From an uncultured Eubacteriales bacterium (GTDB lineage: Bacteria; Bacillota; Clostridia; Oscillospirales; Oscillospiraceae), in contig UQZR01000007.1 of the NCBI GenBank assembly GCA_900545585.1, positions 25,198 to 89,197 on the forward strand: DNA of 64,000 nucleotides, written 5' to 3'. The notes beneath the pieces are model-generated. The model searched no databases. It was not told the DNA's origin and was given only the letters and a program-made list of their open reading frames with translations. Below are positions 1 through 8,413 of this stretch, one piece after another; positions within the stretch are counted from its first letter, which is position 1, and each line of letters opens with the position of its first letter. The translations under genes and the position numbers were made by a program.

Positions 1-613
1 GCGCCTGTACCGCACCCTGTGTTACCTCGCCGCAGGCAACCAGCAGCACACCGGTGGGCGGCGTACCGTGGGGCGTCATGCCGGACAGCTCATCCTGCGG
101 CGTATAGATGTCCTCTACCGCACTGCGGCCTACCTTGATATAGGCGGGCGCCGTACTTTGGCAGATGCAGCGGATGACGCGGCGGGTCTGCTGGGCGTCG
201 GAGGGGACGTAGACCTCTATCCCGGGCAGGGACGCCACGCAGGCCACGTCCTGCGCCGAATGGTGGCTCATGCCCAGCGGACCATAGCTGATGCCGCTGC
301 TGATGCCGATGAGCTTCACGTTGGCGCCGGAATACGCCACGTCTACCTTGATCTGCTCCAGACTGCGGCAGGCCAGAAAGCTGCCCGGCGCCACCACATA
401 GGGCTTTTTCCCGCACTTGGCAAGACCTGCGGCAATACCCACCAGATCCTGCTCCGCGATGCCCACCTCCACGAACTGGCGGGGGAAGGTCTTGGCAAAG
501 TCCGTCATGGAGCCGGAGCCGCGGGAGTCGCTGCACAGCACCAGAACGTCCCGATCCTGCGCTGCCAGCCTCATCAGTTCCTCGCAGATCACCTGCTTAT
601 TGGCAGAGGCCAT
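1..613 (-). CDS. Transketolase, C-terminal subunit (partial at window edge)
   Basis: Translating the minus strand from the ATG at 613 gives an open frame to the left edge, so the 3' end is missing. The protein begins MASANKQVICEELMRLAAQD and contains the pyrimidine-binding and C-terminal transketolase signatures (CSDSRGSGSMTDFAKTFP, EVGIAEQDLVGIAAGLA, GISYGPLGMSHHSAQDVA). Such half-size proteins pair with a separate N-terminal subunit to make a thiamine diphosphate enzyme that moves two-carbon units between sugar phosphates. The start overlaps the end of the upstream N-terminal subunit gene by 17 bases, so the two are translationally coupled. A 1-deoxyxylulose-5-phosphate synthase-like role is less likely because of the split arrangement. 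Confidence 0.9.
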   Translation of the reverse strand, partial: MASANKQVICEELMRLAAQDRDVLVLCSDSRGSGSMTDFAKTFPRQFVEVGIAEQDLVGIAAGLAKCGKKPYVVAPGSFLACRSLEQIKVDVAYSGANVKLIGISSGISYGPLGMSHHSAQDVACVASLPGIEVYVPSDAQQTRRVIRCICQSTAPAYIKVGRSAVEDIYTPQDELSGMTPHGTPPTGVLLVACGEVTQGAVQA

Positions 614-1448
614 GTGCTTTCACCTCCAGTTCCTGCATTGCCTGCTGATATTCATCTTCTGTGGGCACGCGGTGATGCCAGCCCACCTGATCTTCCATAA
701 AGGATATGCCGCAGCCCTTCACCGTCTGGGCCAGGATGGCCGTGGGCCGGCCGCGGGTGCCGCGGGCCTCGTCAAAGGCGGCCGCCAGACTTTCATAGTC
801 ATTGCCGCGGCAGGTCACGGTGTGCCAGCCGAAGCTGCTCAGCCGCTCCGACATGTTCTCGTGAGCCATGACCTGCTCCGTGGTACCGCTGATCTGTAAG
901 CGGTTTCGGTCGATGACGAGGCACAGGTTGTCCAGTCCGTACTGGGCTGCCGCCATGGCCGCCTCCCAGTTGCTGCCCTCCTCCCACTCGCCGTCGCCTG
1001 TCACCACGTAGGCGCGGCTGGGGGAATCGTCCATTTTCGCCGCCAGCGCCATGCCTGTGCCCACCGGAAGGCCGTGGCCCAGAGAGCCGCTGTTGACCTC
1101 CACGCCGTTGAGATGGCAGTTGGGATGGCCGATATAGGGGGTACCGAAGGTGCCGATGCCCTGCAGCACGTCCTGATAGTCCAGGAACCCGCGTTCACAC
1201 AGCACGGCGTAGTACGCCTCCATACAGTGTCCCTTGCTGAGGATCATTCGATCCCGCAGGGGGTCACCGCTCTGGGCGGGGGAGACCCGCATCTCCCGGA
1301 AATACAGGATGTGCAGAATGTCCACCACGCTCATGTCGCCGCCGATGTGGCCGGCCTTTGCCGCCCGCACCAGCTCCAGTATGTGCCGCCGCAGCAGGAT
1401 GCTCCGCTGCTCCAGCGCCGCTTTTTCCGCTTGTGTCAGCATGGTCAT
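597..1448 (-). CDS. Transketolase, N-terminal subunit
   Basis: A 283-residue thiamine diphosphate-binding half of a split transketolase. Visible motifs are the N-terminal KAGHIGGDMSVVDIL segment, the GSLGHGLPVGTGMALAAK stretch and the ThDP/Mg-binding GDGEWEEGSNWEA. It supplies the diphosphate-binding domain for the C-terminal subunit encoded just downstream. Its ATG overlaps the stop of the isomerase-like gene (ATGA). A second ATG six bases further in (1442) has better spacing to the GAGG ribosome site, so the true start may be there. Context with an isomerase, nucleoside hydrolase and ABC importer suggests a dedicated pentose or sugar pathway rather than the housekeeping pentose phosphate copy. 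Confidence 0.92.
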   Translation of the reverse strand: MTMLTQAEKAALEQRSILLRRHILELVRAAKAGHIGGDMSVVDILHILYFREMRVSPAQSGDPLRDRMILSKGHCMEAYYAVLCERGFLDYQDVLQGIGTFGTPYIGHPNCHLNGVEVNSGSLGHGLPVGTGMALAAKMDDSPSRAYVVTGDGEWEEGSNWEAAMAAAQYGLDNLCLVIDRNRLQISGTTEQVMAHENMSERLSSFGWHTVTCRGNDYESLAAAFDEARGTRGRPTAILAQTVKGCGISFMEDQVGWHHRVPTEDEYQQAMQELEVKAHGLCQ

Positions 1449-2845
1449 TCACCTCTCAGGTAAGCCTTTACCTGCTCCTCAATGGGGTCGTACAGGTCGC
1501 AGCGGATCCCCATATACCGGCAGGCTTCATACAGCACCGGCACCACGTCCTTGTGGATGCCCACGCAGTGGTGGATATAGGGGCCCTTGACGATCTTTTC
1601 CTCCAGCCGGGGCCAGTTGTCTACCTCCACCCACATGTAGGTGCCCTTGGTGGCGGGGCCGTCCACGCCCCGTGCGTTGCCCAGCAGCAGGGAGTATTCG
1701 CCGTTGTCGCCGTCGAAGCGGCAGATGGTCAGCTTGCCCTTTTTCGCCCGTGCTGCCACGGCGCCGGGATAACTGAACGCCAGCGGATAGCAGATGCTGG
1801 GCTTCTCGTCGGCCACGGAGATGGGCCAGGGGCCGCAGTGCTGCAAAAGCTCGGCGTTGTCGTTTTCGGGATGGCGCACCGTCCAGTCCGCAAAGAAGCT
1901 GCGGGTGTCGTCCAGACAGGCGGCCTCTGCCAGCAGGGCCGTAATGGCGCCGTGGATGTCCGTCTCGCACACCACGGGGAAGCCCTCCTCGTTCAGCAGG
2001 GAGTTGGCGGCGCAGGGCATGACGCCCAGCTCCGTCTGCAAGGCGTTCCAGCACTGGATGGCTGCGGCGCTGCAGCCGTAGCGGTCTGCCAGACGCCGGA
2101 TGGCCACCTTCATGGCGGCGATGGTGCGCAGCTCCTCCTCGGTGACGCAGATGTTCATATGAGCACGGCAGTAGTCCACTACCTGCTGAACGTCATCACC
2201 GTCGGCCAGCGCACGCTGCACCTCCTGCTTCAGCTCCGGCAGGGGAATGGGGGCCAGCTGGATATGGAAGCGCTCCAGCAGCTCACCCTCGTTGCACATG
2301 GTAGACCAGAAGTCAAAGGGCCGCGGCCCGATCTGCAGAATGCGGATGCTTCGGAAGGTGCGTACCACATTGCACACCGCCAGAAACGCCATCAGTCCCT
2401 GCTCAAAGGCGGGGTCCTCCAGCCGGCAGTTGCTCAGATAGGAGAACGGCACACCGAAGCGGCGCAGTACCTTACCGGTAGCGAACAGACCGCACTGACT
2501 GTCCCGCAGGCGAACGCCGTTTTCGTCGGGGCACTCATCCCGCGGGCCCCACAGCAGCACCGGCACGTTCAGCTCCTTGGCAAGCCGGGCGCAGACATAC
2601 TCTGTGCCGAAATTGCAGTGGGCAATGAGCAGGCCGTCCACATGGGCCTCGCGAAAGCGGCGGCTCACTGCCGCCCGATCCGCCTCGTCATAGAAAAGGC
2701 CCTCCGGATTGATGCCTGTTACGTCCACAAAGTGGACGCCCAGCTGCTCCAGCCGCTTCCGCGTCAGGTCCGCATACTCCACTGCCGCCGGCGCGGAAAA
2801 AATGTTTCGCCGCGTCGGCACAAAACCCAAGGTCACTTGCTTCAT
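1445..2845 (-). CDS. L-fucose/L-arabinose isomerase-like protein
   Basis: A 466-residue protein starting MKQVTLGFVPTRRNIF, chosen because GAGGAG lies seven bases upstream; the longer frame would need a GTG with no good site. The overall pattern resembles the L-fucose isomerase-like family: an N-terminal Rossmann-like part (HCNFGTEYVCARLAKELNVP, LLWGPRDE), a middle part with QCWNALQTELGVMPCAANSL and ETDIHGAITALL, and a C-terminal part with WVEVDNWPRLEEKIVKGPYI and HHCVGIHK. Members are Mn2+-dependent aldose-ketose isomerases, and the many uncharacterised ones act on unknown sugars. It leads the isomerase-transketolase operon and is divergent from the LacI regulator. The substrate cannot be read from the sequence. 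Confidence 0.8.
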   Translation of the reverse strand: MKQVTLGFVPTRRNIFSAPAAVEYADLTRKRLEQLGVHFVDVTGINPEGLFYDEADRAAVSRRFREAHVDGLLIAHCNFGTEYVCARLAKELNVPVLLWGPRDECPDENGVRLRDSQCGLFATGKVLRRFGVPFSYLSNCRLEDPAFEQGLMAFLAVCNVVRTFRSIRILQIGPRPFDFWSTMCNEGELLERFHIQLAPIPLPELKQEVQRALADGDDVQQVVDYCRAHMNICVTEEELRTIAAMKVAIRRLADRYGCSAAAIQCWNALQTELGVMPCAANSLLNEEGFPVVCETDIHGAITALLAEAACLDDTRSFFADWTVRHPENDNAELLQHCGPWPISVADEKPSICYPLAFSYPGAVAARAKKGKLTICRFDGDNGEYSLLLGNARGVDGPATKGTYMWVEVDNWPRLEEKIVKGPYIHHCVGIHKDVVPVLYEACRYMGIRCDLYDPIEEQVKAYLRGE

Positions 2846-2871
2846 GGGTATCTCCTCTCTCACTTGAATAA

Positions 2872-2888
2872 ATTAAAAAGATTTTAAT
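2872..2888. promoter_or_regulatory. Candidate LacI-family operator palindrome
   Basis: Two perfect 7-base arms, ATTAAAA and TTTTAAT, are separated by AGA in the gap between the divergent isomerase and LacI genes. It lies just upstream of both ribosome sites and about 20 bases from the LacI promoter. Autoregulation and control of the isomerase operon would fit, but it is AT-only and so could be chance. Confidence 0.35.
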
Positions 2889-2906
2889 GAATTTTTCTGA
2901 ATATTT

Positions 2907-2936
2907 TTGACAAAAGGATGCCGCAGGTAGTATAAT
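2907..2936 (+). promoter_or_regulatory. Sigma-A promoter of the LacI regulator gene
   Basis: A consensus TTGACA (2907-2912) and TATAAT (2931-2936) are separated by 18 bases. The box pair points at the LacI-family gene that starts 31 bases later. Confidence 0.8.
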
Positions 2937-2967
2937 TCTAATACCATGAACAAATGAGGTACACGAT

Positions 2968-3978
2968 ATGAGTATCACAGCGAAAGAACTGGCCCAGCGG
3001 CTGCATCTGTCCGCTGCCACCGTGTCCATGGTCCTGAACCGCAAGCCCGGTATCAGCGATGAGACACGGGATCTCGTCCTCAGTGAGGCGAAGCGCTGCG
3101 GCTACGACTTTTCCAAGATCAAGACCCCGCCGCCGGGTACTGTGTATCTGGTGGTCTACAAGAAGCACGGCGAGGTGGTGGGCGACACGCCCTTCTTCTT
3201 CCAGGTCATCGAGGGCATCGAGACCACCTGCCGCGATGCCGGCTACCGGCTGCAGCTGTTCTACTTCAACGAGGTAGCCCCCGCCGCCGAGCAGATCGAG
3301 CTCATCAACAACAGCGGGTGCAGCGGCGTGATCCTGCTGGGCACGGAGATGTTTCTGGAGGACTATCGCCCATTCCAGAGCCTCCACGTCCCACTGGTGG
3401 TACTGGACAGCTACTACGATGAACTGCCGTTCACTACGGTACTCATCAACAACGCTCGCGGCGCGTTCCTGGCCACCAACTATCTGGTGTCCGAGGGGCA
3501 CCGCAACATCGGCTATCTCCAGTCCGCCCGGGCCATCAGCAACTTCGAGGAACGGGCCGACGGCTTCTTCCGTGCCCTGCGCCAGAATGAGATCAAGAAG
3601 AACATGTCCTACGTATTCCGTGTCACGCCGGTGCAGGGTGTGGCCTACCGGGAGTTCTCCCGCATACTGGATACGCACCCCGCGCTGCCCACCGGCTTCT
3701 TCGCCGACAACGACATTATCGCGCTGGACTGCATCCGCGCCCTGAAGGAACACGGCTATCGCATCCCCGACGATGTGTCCGTGGTGGGCTTCGACGATAT
3801 CCCCTCCTGCCAGCTGCTGGAGCCGCCCATGACCACCACCTGCGTACCCAAGAGCTTTCTGGGCGCGCAGGCCATGCATCAGCTGCTGCGGCTGTTCGCC
3901 GACCCCATCCTGCCGCCGGTAAAGGTGGAGATATCCACCGAGCTGGTGAAGCGCTCCACCGTGCGGCGTCTCAGCTGA
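2968..3978 (+). CDS. LacI-family transcriptional regulator
   Basis: A 336-residue regulator. The N-terminal helix-turn-helix and hinge are clear (TAKELAQRLHLSAATVSMVL, residues 4-23, then NRKPGISDETRDLVLSEAKRCGY). It is followed by a periplasmic-binding-protein-like effector domain with GCSGVILLGTEM, EGHRNIGYLQ, FFADNDIIALDCIRALKEHG and SVVGFDDIPSCQLLEPPMTT. GAGGT lies eight bases before the ATG. It sits between the isomerase/transketolase operon and the nucleoside hydrolase/ABC operon, so it probably controls both according to a sugar or nucleoside ligand. Its 3' end overlaps that of the convergent nucleoside hydrolase gene by eight bases. Confidence 0.93.
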   Translation: MSITAKELAQRLHLSAATVSMVLNRKPGISDETRDLVLSEAKRCGYDFSKIKTPPPGTVYLVVYKKHGEVVGDTPFFFQVIEGIETTCRDAGYRLQLFYFNEVAPAAEQIELINNSGCSGVILLGTEMFLEDYRPFQSLHVPLVVLDSYYDELPFTTVLINNARGAFLATNYLVSEGHRNIGYLQSARAISNFEERADGFFRALRQNEIKKNMSYVFRVTPVQGVAYREFSRILDTHPALPTGFFADNDIIALDCIRALKEHGYRIPDDVSVVGFDDIPSCQLLEPPMTTTCVPKSFLGAQAMHQLLRLFADPILPPVKVEISTELVKRSTVRRLS

Positions 3979-4903
3979 GGCCGCCGCAGCAGATGGCCAG
4001 CTTGGCAAAGAAGTCCTCCAGCGTCTGCCGCGCGTCCACATGGTGGTACACGCGGACCGGCCGGACATCGCCGCCCGCCAGATACCGCATACTGCCCGCC
4101 TCCACTCTGGGGGCGGGTATCATGCTGTAGCTGATCTTTTCCTCCTCCTCCAGCAGGACGGAGATGGCCGCGTTGTCCCCCAGACCCCACGTCTCACCAT
4201 GGGGCCAGATGGCCTCGCAGCCCATTTTACGGTTGTAGGCATCGATGTGGTCAAAAAGGTACCGGCCCGCCGCACCGCAGGGCCGCACCTTGTACTGCAG
4301 CTCCGCCAGCGTCACCGCCAGCTGCTTGTAGGTGCTCTTGGGGATCTGCCACAGGGGCATCTCCGACTGGAACAGCACGTTGGCGCCGTTGATGTCGTTC
4401 CACAGATTGAATTCGTCGCCGCCCTCGGGATAGTCGCCGCCGCCCACCCAGACGGCCGTCATGCGGCCGCAGATGCGGGGCTCCATGAGAATGGCGCTGG
4501 CCAGATCGGTAACGGCGCCCTGCAGCAGGATATACAGCGGACGGGGATCGTCCCGCATGGCCTCGTCAATGATAGCCCGTGCGCCATCTGAGGGCACCGG
4601 CTCCGTCTCCGACGGCAGCGCGTATCCCGCGCCGCAGGTGGTGCGGGACTGATAGGACTCGTGGCCCGTCACCGCCAGAAAGTGCAGCAGCTCGTCATAG
4701 CTGGCCTGCGCCGTGGTGCCCTTGGGGAAGTCCTGGGGATAGGCGTCAAAGTGCCCGGCGATGAGCCGCTCCACCGAGAGGGAGGGCGTCAGCAGCGCGT
4801 GGAGCACGGCGAAGGGATCGTCCGCTTCGTTGAGAAAGTCCGTGTGGACGATGACCCGCTTCTGCTTCTGCGGGGGTACTTCAAAAAAATATTTCTTCAT
4901 CAT
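3971..4903 (-). CDS. Inosine-uridine preferring nucleoside hydrolase family protein
   Basis: A 310-residue member of the IUNH superfamily, enzymes that split N-ribosides into base and sugar. The usual N-terminal Asp cluster is altered: the start reads VIVHTDFLNEADDPFAVLHAL where typical members have DxDxxxDD, so TDFLNEADDP probably supplies the Ca2+ ligands. Later landmarks are ILLQGAVTDLASAILMEP, VGGGDYPEGGDEFNLWNDIN (family NxxxD/E-FNxxxD) and WGLGDNAAISVLL near the C terminus. It is the last gene of the ABC operon, three bases after the permease stop. The divergent metal site means the substrate may not be a standard ribonucleoside. Confidence 0.85.
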   Translation of the reverse strand: MMKKYFFEVPPQKQKRVIVHTDFLNEADDPFAVLHALLTPSLSVERLIAGHFDAYPQDFPKGTTAQASYDELLHFLAVTGHESYQSRTTCGAGYALPSETEPVPSDGARAIIDEAMRDDPRPLYILLQGAVTDLASAILMEPRICGRMTAVWVGGGDYPEGGDEFNLWNDINGANVLFQSEMPLWQIPKSTYKQLAVTLAELQYKVRPCGAAGRYLFDHIDAYNRKMGCEAIWPHGETWGLGDNAAISVLLEEEEKISYSMIPAPRVEAGSMRYLAGGDVRPVRVYHHVDARQTLEDFFAKLAICCGGLS

Positions 4904-4906
4904 GAC

Positions 4907-5734
4907 TCACCCTTTCACGGCTCCCGCCATGCCTTCCACAAAGTAGCGCTGGAAAATGAGATATACCGCCAGCATGGGCAGCACGCAGATCAGCACGCCG
5001 GCGCACAGATAGCCGTAGTCCGTGCCGTGCTCGCCCACAAAGGTCATCAGACCCGCCGGTACGCTTTTCAGGCTGTTGTCCGTGATGAGCAGGCTGCCCA
5101 GCAGGTACTCGTTCCATGTGGCCAGCGTATCCGTGATGACCAGCGTGGCGATGGCCGGCTTGGAGGCCGGCAGGATAATGTGCCAGAACACCTGCCACTT
5201 GCTGCATCCGTCCACGATGGCCGCCTCGCCCAGCTCCTTGGGGATGCCCCGCATAAAGCCGCGCAGGATCAGGATGCCGGTGGGGATGCCAAAGCCCAGA
5301 TAGGCGAAGATCAGACCGGCGTAGGTGTTGACGAGCCCCAGCCGGTTGTACACCACGTTCAGGGGGATCAGTGCCACCTGCATGGGCAGCATCATGCCCA
5401 GCAGGAACACGATGAAAATGGCCAGCGGCCGCCTGATCTTCAGCCGTGTCAGGGCGTAGGCCGCCAGAGCCTCCACGAAAATGCCCAGCGGCACCTTGAT
5501 GAGACAGATTATCAGGTCGTTGCGCATGTAGTGGAACAGATTTCCCTTGGTGAAGGCGTTTTTGAAATTCTCCCAGTGCAGCGTCTCCGGCAGTTGGAAG
5601 AGACTGAGGTTGGAAAAGAAGTCCTGCTTGGACTTCAACGACGTGGCCACGATGGAGATCATGGGCGACAGCCAGATCACCGCCAACACGATCAGGACCA
5701 CATACAGCACAGCTCGCTTTATCGTATGACGCAT
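4907..5734 (-). CDS. Carbohydrate ABC transporter permease (MalG type)
   Basis: A 275-residue inner-membrane permease with about six hydrophobic segments. The EAA loop that contacts the ATPase reads EAAIVDGCSKWQVFWHIILP. AGGAGG sits close upstream of MRHTIKRAV. It partners with the adjacent MalF-type permease. There is no ATPase gene in the operon; in many Firmicutes a shared MsmK-type ATPase encoded elsewhere serves such CUT1 importers, which is the likely case here. Confidence 0.93.
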   Translation of the reverse strand: MRHTIKRAVLYVVLIVLAVIWLSPMISIVATSLKSKQDFFSNLSLFQLPETLHWENFKNAFTKGNLFHYMRNDLIICLIKVPLGIFVEALAAYALTRLKIRRPLAIFIVFLLGMMLPMQVALIPLNVVYNRLGLVNTYAGLIFAYLGFGIPTGILILRGFMRGIPKELGEAAIVDGCSKWQVFWHIILPASKPAIATLVITDTLATWNEYLLGSLLITDNSLKSVPAGLMTFVGEHGTDYGYLCAGVLICVLPMLAVYLIFQRYFVEGMAGAVKG

Positions 5735-5736
5735 GC

Positions 5737-6624
5737 TCAGTCCTCCTTTGTGGTGGCGATAATGTACGGCACCACGATGACCATCATCATCAGCACCATC
5801 ACAATGGAGATGGCGGCGCCGTAACCCAGATTGTTATAGCGGAATGTCTGCGTGTACATATAGGTGGACAGCACCTGCGTAGCGTTGTTGGGACCGCCGT
5901 TGGTCAGGCCCTGCACGATGTCATATACATGAACAGCATTGATCACGAGAGTGGCGATCACGATGACGAATGTCTCTTTTATCATGGGAAGCGTCACGTA
6001 GAAGAACTTCTGTACCGGCGTGGCGCCGTCCACCAGCGCCGCGTCGTACAGCTCGCTGGGCACCGCCTGCAGGCCGGCCAGGAAGAAGATCATGGGCTCG
6101 CCCACCATCTGCCACAGGGCCGCTGCGAACAGGGCCAGCAGGCTGGTCTTGGGGTTGGAGAGCCACGTCTGGGCGTAGTCGATGCCCAGCGCCTCCATCA
6201 GGGAGTTGATGAAGCCAAAGTCGGCGTTGTACATCCAGCGCCAGATGATGGCCACCGCAATGGGCGCCACCACGCAGGGGAAGTAGAACACGCCGCGGAA
6301 AAACGTTCTGCCGCGGAATTTTTTGACCAGCACCAGCGCAAACGCCAGAGCCAGCGCGGTGGCCACCACCACCGACAGCAATATCCAGACCAGATTGTTC
6401 CGGAAGGCCGTCTTGAACACATCGTCCTCGGTGAACAGGCGGATATAGTTGGCAATGCCCACCGGCTCCATGGCCTTCACGCCGTTCCACTTGTGGAAGC
6501 TGATGTAGATAGAATAGATCAGGGGGATGACAATAACGGACAGATAGATGATAGCGGCGGGTGCCAGAAAGGCGTAATTTCCCGCCTGTTTTCGTCGGGC
6601 TGCTTTGATTTGTTCTTTACTCAT
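5737..6624 (-). CDS. Carbohydrate ABC transporter permease (MalF type)
   Basis: A 295-residue permease starting MSKEQIKAARRKQ; the ATG at 6624 is preceded by GGGAGGG, so the longer open frame is not used. Six membrane segments are visible, with the EAA loop YDAALVDGATPVQKFFYVTL. It forms the heterodimeric channel with the MalG-type protein two bases downstream. It belongs to the CUT1 group of sugar importers and lies directly after the binding-protein gene. Confidence 0.93.
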   Translation of the reverse strand: MSKEQIKAARRKQAGNYAFLAPAAIIYLSVIVIPLIYSIYISFHKWNGVKAMEPVGIANYIRLFTEDDVFKTAFRNNLVWILLSVVVATALALAFALVLVKKFRGRTFFRGVFYFPCVVAPIAVAIIWRWMYNADFGFINSLMEALGIDYAQTWLSNPKTSLLALFAAALWQMVGEPMIFFLAGLQAVPSELYDAALVDGATPVQKFFYVTLPMIKETFVIVIATLVINAVHVYDIVQGLTNGGPNNATQVLSTYMYTQTFRYNNLGYGAAISIVMVLMMMVIVVPYIIATTKED

Positions 6625-6699
6625 GATAGTCCCTCCCGGTGAAGGGCCGGACATCCGCGGAGACGCTCCGCAGAGGCCCGGCCCTTTCATCAGTTATGT

Positions 6700-7950
6700 T
6701 CAGGATGCCTGATAGGCCTCGATGGAGGCCTGAATGGCCGCGGCGCCTTCCGCCGGCGTCATCTCGTTGTTGGCGATGGCGGACTGCGCGTTGAACAGCG
6801 TGTCGATCACTTCGGAAGGCAGGGCCTCATCGGTGACGGTGAAGGAACCCACCTCATCGCTGACAGCGAAGATGCCGTCGATGTGGACCTGATCCGCGGG
6901 AGCCTTGGAGCCCTGCACGGGCAGCGGCATATTGTAGCCGGAGCTGTGCTCGTTCACGAACTCATCGCCCATGTAGAAGTCCAGGAACTCCATGACGGCC
7001 TTCAGCTCTGCCTCGGAGATGTTCTTGTCGAACTGGAACATCTCCACGAAGGAGGACAGACGCGCCTCGGGGAATGCAAAGGTGCCGAAGTCGTCCATGT
7101 TCATGCCGTCGTCGATGATGTAGCTGTCGAACCACTGACCGTCAATGTCCATGGCGGCCTTGCCGCTGAACACGGAGTAGCGGGTGGTGTCGGGATCGGC
7201 GGTCAGGAAGCCCTCGGGGAAGTAGCCCTTCTGACTCCACTCCTGATACTTGGTGAGGGCCTGGATGACCTCGGGGCAGTCCCAGCTGGCCTGCATGGCG
7301 TTGAGCTGGTCATGCAGCTCCGCACCGGCGTAGTACTCCACCAGCAGCTCTACCAGACGCATGGTGTGCCAGCCGTACAGGGCGGCGGTGGAGATGGGGG
7401 TCACGCCGTTGGCCGCCAGCTTGTCGCAGGCGGCTTCAAACTCCTCGAACGTGGTGGGGATCTCGATGCCGTTCTGCTCAAAGATCGGCTTGCTATACCA
7501 CATGGAGATGACATTATAGCTGTTGGGATAGCCGAACAGCTTGCCGTCGTAGCGGCAGAGGTTCAGGGCGGAGCTGGTGAAATGGCTGTCCCAGCCGTTG
7601 GCTGCGGCGTAGTCGGTCAGATCGTAGCACAGGTCGTTGTCCACATAGTACCCGCCGATGGAGCCGCCGTAGGTGCGCCAGCAGGTGGGCATGGTGTCAG
7701 AGGACGCTGCCACCTTCAGGGCATCCTTCAGGCCGTCGGTGCTCTGGAAGCTGGCCACCACCTCAATGTCATCATGCGCGGCGTTGAACTGGGCCACAGC
7801 CTCCTCCTTCACAGCCATAGCATCGCTGGAAAACCAGATGGTGATCTTCACCTTCTCGTTCTCCCCGTCAGAGGCGGCCGGCTTCTGACCGCAGGCTGCC
7901 AGTGACAGCAGCATGACGGCCGCCATGACCGCTGCAAGGAACTTCTTCAT
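6700..7950 (-). CDS. ABC transporter extracellular solute-binding lipoprotein (sugar family 1)
   Basis: A 416-residue lipoprotein. The signal peptide MKKFLAAVMAAVMLLSLAAC ends in a lipobox with Cys20 as the acylated residue. The mature part has the solute-binding protein family 1 pattern (KITIWFSSDAMAVKEEAVAQ, ATHDD-like FNAAHDDIEV, GKLFGYPNSYNVISMWYSKP, FEQNGIEIPTTFEEF, FSGKAAMDIDGQW). GGAGG lies nine bases before the ATG, while the longer frame has only a TTG start. It captures the substrate for the two downstream permeases. The ligand is unknown; the operon suggests a sugar or nucleoside. Confidence 0.93.
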   Translation of the reverse strand: MKKFLAAVMAAVMLLSLAACGQKPAASDGENEKVKITIWFSSDAMAVKEEAVAQFNAAHDDIEVVASFQSTDGLKDALKVAASSDTMPTCWRTYGGSIGGYYVDNDLCYDLTDYAAANGWDSHFTSSALNLCRYDGKLFGYPNSYNVISMWYSKPIFEQNGIEIPTTFEEFEAACDKLAANGVTPISTAALYGWHTMRLVELLVEYYAGAELHDQLNAMQASWDCPEVIQALTKYQEWSQKGYFPEGFLTADPDTTRYSVFSGKAAMDIDGQWFDSYIIDDGMNMDDFGTFAFPEARLSSFVEMFQFDKNISEAELKAVMEFLDFYMGDEFVNEHSSGYNMPLPVQGSKAPADQVHIDGIFAVSDEVGSFTVTDEALPSEVIDTLFNAQSAIANNEMTPAEGAAAIQASIEAYQAS

Positions 7951-7994
7951 CTTGATTTCCTCCAATTTTGTATTCGGGTCTCCCCGTCAGTGCT

Positions 7995-8023
7995 ATTTTA
8001 ACAAAACATGCAGCTTGATTCAA
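7995..8023 (-). promoter_or_regulatory. Sigma-A promoter of the ABC transporter operon
   Basis: On the minus strand TTGAAT (8018-8023) and TAAAAT (7995-8000) are 17 bases apart, 45 bases before the binding-protein start. AT-rich sequence just upstream (8024-8056) could hold an operator. Confidence 0.65.
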
Positions 8024-8413
8024 TCATAATTTACTTAATTTTTACTAAATTTTGAACGAGTACAAAAATATACGCGATTCCCACCCTCTCGCACCCGCCG
8101 TCCCCACAAACGCTTTCCCTGACGCATGATCCCGCTGCAGCATCTGCATCATTGAGGGTGGTACCGATCTGCTGCTCTGCGCCCTCTGCGGCAGTTAACC
8201 GATGCAAAGCCCGCATCGGTGCAGACAAAGAGCAGGGAGCCGGTCATTCGACCGGCTCCCTGCTCTTTGTAATTCACTTAACCGCCGTTGGAATTCTTCC
8301 GGCGTGATGAAGCTTGCACCGTTTCCTGTTTTTCCTGAGATTATTTAGGTTAATGCGCAGAACGAACAATACAGAGAAGCCATCGGAATAAAAGAGCGCT
8401 GCCCAGCCTCTCC
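8024..8413. other. Intergenic stretch with T-box-like motif and hairpins
   Basis: No supported gene. It holds an AT-rich block near the transporter promoter, a sequence identical to the core T-box motif on the plus strand (GAGGGTGGTACCG, 8154-8166), an 8-base stem ACCGATGC/GCATCGGT (8199-8221) and the long perfect hairpin described next. No plus-strand gene follows that such a leader could control. Confidence 0.4.
8225..8270. terminator. Long perfect hairpin, possible bidirectional terminator
   Basis: A 21-base perfect stem (8225-8245 with 8250-8270) closes on an ATTC loop. A pronounced T run is missing on both sides, so termination is likely but not certain. It separates the ABC operon promoter region from the convergent end of the LURP-like gene. 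Confidence 0.6.

Noticed and set aside
1358..2887. A 509-codon plus-strand frame over the isomerase-like gene
   Set aside because: The minus-strand gene has family motifs, a ribosome site and operon overlap; the plus frame has none.
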